A DNA stretch of 11,447 bases, from positions 1 through 11,447 of the forward strand of contig JANXCJ010000059.1 of the NCBI GenBank assembly GCA_025060275.1, in the 5' to 3' direction. Origin of the DNA: Bacteroidia bacterium. Lineage in GTDB: Bacteria; Bacteroidota; Bacteroidia; SpSt-205. The notes under the pieces were generated by a model, which did no database searches, was not told the DNA's origin, and saw only the letters and a list, made by a program, of their open reading frames with translations. Every line of letters starts with the position of its first letter. The stretch's first letter is position 1. A program made the position numbers and the translations under genes. Positions 6,847-11,447 of the stretch are shown piece after piece.

Positions 6847-8154
6847 TCAGTATCTATACCATTCAGGCTTATATGGTCCCTCTATGGGTACTCCGATATA
6901 TGCTGCCTGTTCTGGGGTGAGTTCATCTAATTCCGCACCTAATTTAGCGAGGTGTAGGCGTGCCACCATTTCATCCAGCTGCTTAGGTAAGGTATAAACT
7001 TTATTCTCATACTTATCTCCGCGTGTCCAGAGCTCAATTTGTGCCAACACTTGATTAGAAAAAGAGCATGACATTACGAAGGAGGGGTGTCCTTCGGCAC
7101 AAGCTAAATTCATGAGACGCCCTTCGGCTAAGAGGATTATCTCTTTGCCCTCCACATTATACACATCCACATAAGGCTTTACGGTATATTTAGTATGCCC
7201 ATAGTATTTATTCAGCCAGGCCACATCAATTTCCAGATCAAAGTGTCCTATGTTTCCTACTATAGCCTTGTCTTTCATAGCAAGGAAATGCCGTCCTACC
7301 ACGACATCGCGGTTTCCCGTAGCTGTGATGATTATATCAGCCAAACGAACCGCATTGTCCATTTTCATCACTCTAAATCCATCCATGACGGCTTGTAGAG
7401 CACATATGGGGTCTATTTCAGTAACAATCACTTGTGCGCCAGCCCCTGCAAAGGCTTGTGCGGTACCAGCTCCAACATCGCCATAGCCTGCAACCACTAC
7501 TGTCTTACCTGCTATCATGATGCCTGTCGCTCGCCGAATAGCATCCACTGCCGACTCGCGGCATCCATAGATATTGTCAAACTTAGACTTGGTAACGGAG
7601 TCATTTACATTGAACGCAGGGAAAGGTAAGCGCCCCTGAGCTGCATATTCATATAGGCGACGCACACCCGTAGTAGTTTCTTCAGAAACTCCCTTTATAT
7701 TCTTAGCGAGCTCTGGATACTTATTGATGATAAGCTGAGTGAGATCCCCCCCATCATCTAAAATCATATTCAAAGGCCTATCAGGACTTCCGAAAAAGAG
7801 GGTCTGTTCAATACTCCACCAGTACTCCTCCTCTGTTTGTCCTTTCCATGCAAAGACAGGAATACCTGCTGCCGCGATTGCAGCAGCTGCATGATCCTGT
7901 GTGGAGAAAGGATTGCAGGAAGCCCAGCGAACCTCCGCTCCTAAGTCCACAAGCGTCTCTATGAGAACAGCCGTTTCTATGGTCATGTGAAGACATCCTG
8001 CTATCCTTGCACCTCGTAAAGGCTTGCTATCCTTATAGCGCTCTCTTAGAGCCATAAGGCCAGGCATCTCTGCCTCAGCCAGCCGAATCTCCCTGCGTCC
8101 CCATTCTGCTAAAGAGAGGTCTGCTACCCTGTAGTCTTGCGTCTTAGTAAGCAT
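6847..8154 (-). CDS. ahcY: Adenosylhomocysteinase (S-adenosyl-L-homocysteine hydrolase)
   Basis: This cytosolic NAD-dependent enzyme splits S-adenosylhomocysteine into adenosine and homocysteine in the methyl cycle. From ATG 8154 it has 435 residues, close to the 432 of human AHCY and without the roughly 40-residue insert of longer bacterial forms. Family catalytic positions are present, judged by motif alignment to the human enzyme: His56, Asp134, Glu159, Lys189, Asp193, Cys198 and His304, plus TTT at 160-162. The NAD fold carries GYGDVGAG (223-230), where most homologues have Lys instead of Ala229. The C terminus KPEWYRY keeps the Lys and Tyr that reach into the partner subunit's NAD site. 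An in-frame TTG at 8172 would add six residues, but it overlaps the TACCTTTG box and the homologous N terminus fits the ATG. It is a single-gene unit with its own terminator. The region before it is too short for an obvious SAH riboswitch. Confidence 0.97.
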   Translation of the reverse strand: MLTKTQDYRVADLSLAEWGRREIRLAEAEMPGLMALRERYKDSKPLRGARIAGCLHMTIETAVLIETLVDLGAEVRWASCNPFSTQDHAAAAIAAAGIPVFAWKGQTEEEYWWSIEQTLFFGSPDRPLNMILDDGGDLTQLIINKYPELAKNIKGVSEETTTGVRRLYEYAAQGRLPFPAFNVNDSVTKSKFDNIYGCRESAVDAIRRATGIMIAGKTVVVAGYGDVGAGTAQAFAGAGAQVIVTEIDPICALQAVMDGFRVMKMDNAVRLADIIITATGNRDVVVGRHFLAMKDKAIVGNIGHFDLEIDVAWLNKYYGHTKYTVKPYVDVYNVEGKEIILLAEGRLMNLACAEGHPSFVMSCSFSNQVLAQIELWTRGDKYENKVYTLPKQLDEMVARLHLAKLGAELDELTPEQAAYIGVPIEGPYKPEWYRY

Positions 8155-8161
8155 ACCTGCG

Positions 8162-8169
8162 CAAAGGTA
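8162..8169 (-). promoter_or_regulatory. TACCTTTG box before ahcY
   Basis: On the minus strand TACCTTTG matches the Bacteroidota -7 consensus TAnnTTTG and ends 7 bases before the ahcY ATG at 8154. I see no clear -33 TTG at the expected distance. Its position favours the ATG over the TTG at 8172 as start, and implies a very short or absent leader. Confidence 0.5.
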
Positions 8170-8206
8170 CAAATTCTCTCATGAACACTACAGGGTACTC
8201 CATAAT

Positions 8207-8214
8207 AAACTTTG
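8207..8214 (+). promoter_or_regulatory. Weak -7-like box before holB
   Basis: AAACTTTG differs from TAnnTTTG at one base and ends 16 bases before the holB TTG start, in the divergent region shared with ahcY. No convincing -33 partner is visible. It is the best promoter candidate for holB in the gap, but it is weak. Confidence 0.25.
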
Positions 8215-8230
8215 TACTGGATATCCATCC

Positions 8231-9289
8231 TTGGAAAATATCTTTGAAGCAGTGAAGTGGAGCGATTGGCCTCGGGGGACACATGTAGAGTCAAGATGGC
8301 ATTCTATCGTAAGCCGAGGACAGATACCTCATGCTTTTTTATGGGTTGGATTGGAAGGTACGGGAAAGACACCCCTTGCTTGGACCCTCAGCCAAGCTCT
8401 CCTCTGCCCACATGGTAGAAAGCTCTATCCTTGCGAGAGTTGCGAAACTTGCAAAAGGGTAGAGAGGCTTAGTTATCCTTACTTATGGTTCATTCCTCCC
8501 ACCGGCGCAAGCCTACCCCTTGAGGAAGTCTTTCACAAGTTCCACCAAGTTATCCAAGAGCAGCCTTTTTTATCCTTGATAGAATGGGAGCTCCTTTTGC
8601 TTGAGAAAAAGGGAGTGCTTTCCATTGGTATTGAGAGCGTACGGTATGTACAAAGCCTCCTAAAACTTGCAGTGCCCAATTCTGCCTGGAGAATAGTCAT
8701 TTTCTGGCATGCAGAACTGATGACTAAACAAGCTGCAAATGCCCTCCTCAAGGTCGTTGAAGAACCTCCACCTAACACCCTTATCTTTTTTCTATCTACT
8801 CGCATGGAGGCTCTTCCCACTACTTTGCGTTCTCGGTGTCAGATATGGCGTTTTCCCTCTCTTACTCCTGAGGAACTCTCCAGTTTAGCAGGGGAGCAGC
8901 TTTCTGCGGCATACCTTTCTATGGCACAGGGAAGCTATGGCCGGCTGAGACGAATTCTGGACCCCGCCCAAGCCACCTACATAAACGCACTTAGAGAATG
9001 GCTCCGAGGGATTCTCATACAAGAGTCGAGTGAAAATTTAGCTACTGCAATAGATACCCTTGCTCAAGCTCCTCGCCTCTCTGAACTCTTGCTCATGGGA
9101 GTTAGCCTTATTCGCGATCATCCTCACCTCAGTCTCCCGCAAAAGGCCGTAGGCATGGAATTGCTCCTGAAACTAGCCGATGAGATTGAAGCCAATTTGC
9201 AGCCCTTATTGCTTCTTTGGGAAACTACTCTTGCTCTTCGTACACAGTGGCGGTTACCTGCGTTTGACAAGTCCTGGTTGAGTGGCTAA
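8231..9289 (+). CDS. holB: DNA polymerase III subunit delta' (clamp loader)
   Basis: This 352-residue AAA+ protein of the replicative clamp loader holds the loader together with delta and the DnaX subunits. It shows a P-loop GLEGTGKT at 40-47, the four-cysteine zinc module (Cys59, Cys68, Cys71, Cys74), a Walker B-like strand RIVIFWHAELM (154-164) that has lost the acidic pair, the sensor/helix block KQAANALLKVVEEPP (166-180), and the conserved SRC at 201-203. A segment between the zinc module and Walker B (about 105-150) resembles the extra region of Bacteroidota delta-prime. The clamp-loader collar follows at about 210-340. The most upstream plausible start is TTG 8231, with no Shine-Dalgarno sequence; GTG 8252 would remove seven residues. 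DnaX is the main alternative, but the length and absence of a tau-like tail favour delta-prime. The last 65 bases overlap the convergent glycosyltransferase gene. Confidence 0.88.
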   Translation: MENIFEAVKWSDWPRGTHVESRWHSIVSRGQIPHAFLWVGLEGTGKTPLAWTLSQALLCPHGRKLYPCESCETCKRVERLSYPYLWFIPPTGASLPLEEVFHKFHQVIQEQPFLSLIEWELLLLEKKGVLSIGIESVRYVQSLLKLAVPNSAWRIVIFWHAELMTKQAANALLKVVEEPPPNTLIFFLSTRMEALPTTLRSRCQIWRFPSLTPEELSSLAGEQLSAAYLSMAQGSYGRLRRILDPAQATYINALREWLRGILIQESSENLATAIDTLAQAPRLSELLLMGVSLIRDHPHLSLPQKAVGMELLLKLADEIEANLQPLLLLWETTLALRTQWRLPAFDKSWLSG

Positions 9290-10022
9290 GAGCATGGCGC
9301 AGTCTCCCTCGCATCAAGCGTAACCATATTACTCCCCATATAGCCTCTTGAATCACTTGCCTACTCATTTTGGAGCGCCCTGCTGCCCGCTCTACGAAGA
9401 CAATAGGTACCTCCTCCATACGTGCACCGGCTAAGAAGGCTTTATACTTCATCTCTATCTGAAAAGCATAGCCCCGAAACCTAATAGACCCTATCCCAAG
9501 TATCTGTTCTAATATTTCTCTACGGTATCCTATAAAACCTGCCGTGGGGTCCCTTATAGACATACCTGTTACCAGACGGACATACCAGCTTGCACCATAG
9601 CTAAGCAGGATACGACTTAGAGGCCAGTTTATCACGTTAATCCCCTTTATGTAGCGGGAGCCTATGGCCACATCTGCTCGTTGTAATGCCTCTGCTAAGG
9701 TTGGTAGGTAAGAGGGAGGATGGCTAAAATCCGCATCCATCTCATATATGTACTTCGCAGCCGTATGTGCCAAAACCCAGTGGAAACCAGCCTCGTAGGC
9801 CCTACCTAATCCCTCTTTATGAGATCGCTGGAGAAGTTCTACAGCCACATTAGGATGAGTAAGCTTGTATTGTCGTACTAAATCCGCTGTTCCATCCGGA
9901 GAGCTATCATCTACCACAAGTACGCCCAAGTCTAAAGGCAACTCTGCAAGTGCCTCAAGAAGAGCTATAATGTTCTCTGCTTCATTGTAAGTGGGTAGAA
10001 CTACCCAGTGTTCAAGCAGCAT
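9225..10022 (-). CDS. Polyprenol monophosphomannose synthase-like GT2 glycosyltransferase
   Basis: This 265-residue GT-A enzyme most resembles dolichyl/polyprenyl-phosphate beta-mannosyltransferase (DPM1 type), which moves mannose from GDP-mannose to a polyprenyl phosphate at the cytoplasmic face of the membrane. Motifs in order are VVLPTYNEAENI (7-18), VDDSSPDGT (37-45), GLGRAYEAGF (71-80), EMDADFSHPP (94-103) with the metal-binding DAD, SRYIKG (122-127), DPTAGF (158-163), GYAFQIEMKYKA (184-195), and ERAAGRSKMS near 211-220. There are no C-terminal membrane helices, as in soluble bacterial members. Some relatives transfer glucose, so the sugar is not certain. The ATG overlaps the end of the ABC exporter gene by 11 bases, which suggests coupled translation. 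The last 21 or so residues are encoded opposite the end of holB and carry no family motif. Confidence 0.9.
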   Translation of the reverse strand: MLLEHWVVLPTYNEAENIIALLEALAELPLDLGVLVVDDSSPDGTADLVRQYKLTHPNVAVELLQRSHKEGLGRAYEAGFHWVLAHTAAKYIYEMDADFSHPPSYLPTLAEALQRADVAIGSRYIKGINVINWPLSRILLSYGASWYVRLVTGMSIRDPTAGFIGYRREILEQILGIGSIRFRGYAFQIEMKYKAFLAGARMEEVPIVFVERAAGRSKMSRQVIQEAIWGVIWLRLMRGRLRHALSHSTRTCQTQVTATVYEEQE

Positions 10023-11447
10023 GTGCGTAGGACAAAGCTATCACTTCATCGCAATAAGTTAGAGCTTGGGGTCGGTGGGCTACCAATAAAATAATGCTCT
10101 CCCTTGCCCATTTTCTCAGCTGCGCATAAATAAGCGACTCTGTCTCTGAGTCAATATGCGCTGTGGGCTCATCTAAAATCCATATAGCAGGCTTCTTAAG
10201 GGCGGCTCGCCATAGAGCGATAATTTGTCTCTGACCTGCGGAAAGGGTAGTACCACCTGCTGTAATCTTATCAGATAAACTCCAGTTATCTACTACAGAG
10301 CGAAGCCCTAAAAACTCTATGGCAGCCCATATTTGATCATCAGGAATATCCATATACAAGGTGAGATTTTCCCGCAGGGTACCTTCAAAAAGCACAGGCT
10401 CCTGCGGAATATAGGCAATGAGTTCTCTTAGCCTCCGCTTATCCCATTCCGATAGGGAGACCCCACCAATTAGAATGTCTCCCTTCTGTGGCGTATAGTA
10501 TCCCAAGAGGAGATAGAAGAGAGTACTTTTACCTTTTCCCGTAGGAGCGGTTATCCCGTATACCTTTCCTGGCTCCCAGTGAAAAGAGAGGTCTTCTAAG
10601 AGGGGCACAGCCGGGTCATATCTGAATGAAACATTCTGAATATGGATATGATAAGGAGGAGAGTGAGAGGGAAGTTTTCCGCCTTCTCTCTCTTCACCTG
10701 ATCTGTCAAGAAGACGAAAAATGCGCTCCGCACTTACCAACCCCATTTGAAGGCTATTCACTTGATCCGCTATGATTCTAAAAGGACGAAAGAAAAGCTG
10801 CTGATATAATGAAAAAGCTACTAATGCCCCGATTGTAGTCTGCTTCGTATAGATGAGATAGCTGCCAGCAACCAGCACCCCTGCTAATCCTAACAGGGTA
10901 ACTAACTCCATAGTAGGAAAGAAAAAAGCAAAGTATCCTATCACACGGCGGTAACTAAGGTAATAAGCTAAGTTTAGCCTTCTGAAGCGTCTCCAAAGAG
11001 AATCTTCACATCCCAAGCTTTCGGTAGTTTCCCTACTTTGAAGAAGTTCTTGGAGGTATCCATTGAGATAAGCAATGTAATAGCGAACCCGGGAAAAGCT
11101 TTCTCTTATTTTTTTGGAGAAGTACTTGGAGGCAAGAATACCGAAAGGCATTGTAATGAGAGTGATTGTAGCCAGGAAAGGGTCTAAAAGGAACATCATT
11201 AGAATAAGAAAGATAAGCTGAAAAATCTCTCCTGCAATAACTAAGAAGGTTTCTGCCAGCGTACTTTGAAGCGTCTGAGTATCAGTCAAGGTGCGAGTAT
11301 ATAGTATGCCACTCGGATAACTCTCTACGACAGGGATACTAAGACGAAGAACTTTGTCAAAGAGCTTTTGGCGAAGCTCCTGGCTCACAGCCCAAGCCAA
11401 TTGTTGGGTAGCTAAGCCCTGCCCTCTCAATAGGAGAGCATGTAAAA
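10012..11447 (-). CDS. MsbA-like ABC exporter, fused membrane and ATPase domains (5' end outside window)
   Basis: The frame stays open to the right edge (477 whole codons). About 100 N-terminal residues, including the first helix or so, are missing, and the TTG at 11430 is internal. Counting from 11430, the membrane domain runs to about 240, with YPSGILYTRTLTDT (38-51) matching the first cytoplasmic loop of type I exporters. The ATPase domain follows: A-loop Tyr271, Walker A APTGKGKST (295-303), Q-loop Gln343, signature LSAGQRQ (396-402), Walker B AIWILDEP (415-422), D-loop AHID and H-loop His452. The first Walker A Gly is Ala and the signature is LSAGQ rather than LSGGQ. Both look mild, and the catalytic Lys, Glu and His are kept. 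Such half-transporters dimerise to move lipids, glycolipids or drugs outward. The overlapping mannosyltransferase-like gene hints at an envelope lipid, but the substrate is unknown. Confidence 0.93.
   Translation of the reverse strand, partial: LHALLLRGQGLATQQLAWAVSQELRQKLFDKVLRLSIPVVESYPSGILYTRTLTDTQTLQSTLAETFLVIAGEIFQLIFLILMMFLLDPFLATITLITMPFGILASKYFSKKIRESFSRVRYYIAYLNGYLQELLQSRETTESLGCEDSLWRRFRRLNLAYYLSYRRVIGYFAFFFPTMELVTLLGLAGVLVAGSYLIYTKQTTIGALVAFSLYQQLFFRPFRIIADQVNSLQMGLVSAERIFRLLDRSGEEREGGKLPSHSPPYHIHIQNVSFRYDPAVPLLEDLSFHWEPGKVYGITAPTGKGKSTLFYLLLGYYTPQKGDILIGGVSLSEWDKRRLRELIAYIPQEPVLFEGTLRENLTLYMDIPDDQIWAAIEFLGLRSVVDNWSLSDKITAGGTTLSAGQRQIIALWRAALKKPAIWILDEPTAHIDSETESLIYAQLRKWARESIILLVAHRPQALTYCDEVIALSYAHAA
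10033..10040 (-). promoter_or_regulatory. TAGCTTTG box before the glycosyltransferase gene
   Basis: On the minus strand TAGCTTTG matches TAnnTTTG and ends 10 bases before the glycosyltransferase ATG. It lies inside the last codons of the ABC exporter gene (Ile-Ala-Leu), so coding constraint could produce it. No -33 element is visible. If active it would give an internal promoter in this two-gene unit. Confidence 0.3.

Noticed and set aside
8155..8172. Six-codon upstream extension of ahcY from a TTG at 8172
   Set aside because: The ATG at 8154 fits the family N terminus, and the TTG overlaps the TACCTTTG box that probably drives the gene.
8218..8227. Perfect 10-base palindrome TGGATATCCA just before the holB start
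   Set aside because: Several palindromes of this length are expected by chance in 11 kb, and nothing ties this one to a regulator.
8155..8230. SAH riboswitch or other leader element for ahcY
   Set aside because: The divergent gap is about 76 bases and the likely promoter box ends 7 bases before the ATG, leaving no room for a leader structure.

Overview
The window looks like chromosome from a member of the Bacteroidota or a close relative. Three things point there. The first gene has the C-terminal architecture of Bacteroidota M23 peptidases. The delta-prime clamp-loader subunit is of the Bacteroidota kind. The gene starts lack Shine-Dalgarno sequences, and four of them carry a TAnnTTTG box (the Bacteroidota -7 promoter element) just upstream. 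The lineage cannot be fixed further from the sequence alone.

Layout, left to right: (1) the 3' part of an M23-family peptidase gene on the + strand, cut by the window edge; (2) a 381-base convergent gap (996-1376) with a long imperfect hairpin and no convincing gene; (3) a minus-strand run read from 6718 down to 1377: an APC-family amino-acid permease, a membrane proton-pumping pyrophosphatase (hppA) and a TonB-dependent outer-membrane receptor, packed with a 13-base gap and then a 38-base overlap; (4) ahcY (S-adenosylhomocysteinase) on the minus strand, closed by a clear rho-independent terminator at 6784-6822; (5) holB (DNA polymerase III delta-prime), divergent from ahcY across about 76 bases; (6) a minus-strand pair, an MsbA-like ABC exporter (5' end outside the window) overlapping by 11 bases a polyprenol-phosphate mannose synthase-like glycosyltransferase, whose 3' end overlaps the end of holB tail to tail by 65 bases.

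Functionally this is mostly housekeeping and envelope biology. The pyrophosphatase recovers energy from PPi as a cation gradient. An inner-membrane permease and an outer-membrane receptor flank it, so the run is transport-centred. AhcY clears S-adenosylhomocysteine. The glycosyltransferase and ABC exporter are probably envelope glycolipid or lipid-export functions. No defence system, mobile element, CRISPR array, tRNA or rRNA was recognised.

The points most worth a second look are the repeated TAnnTTTG boxes 4-10 bases before ATG codons, which suggest leaderless or near-leaderless transcripts and promoters inside apparent operons; the imperfect hairpin in the convergent gap; and the pyrophosphatase residues that predict a potassium-dependent proton pump with its gate glutamate on helix 5 rather than helix 6.
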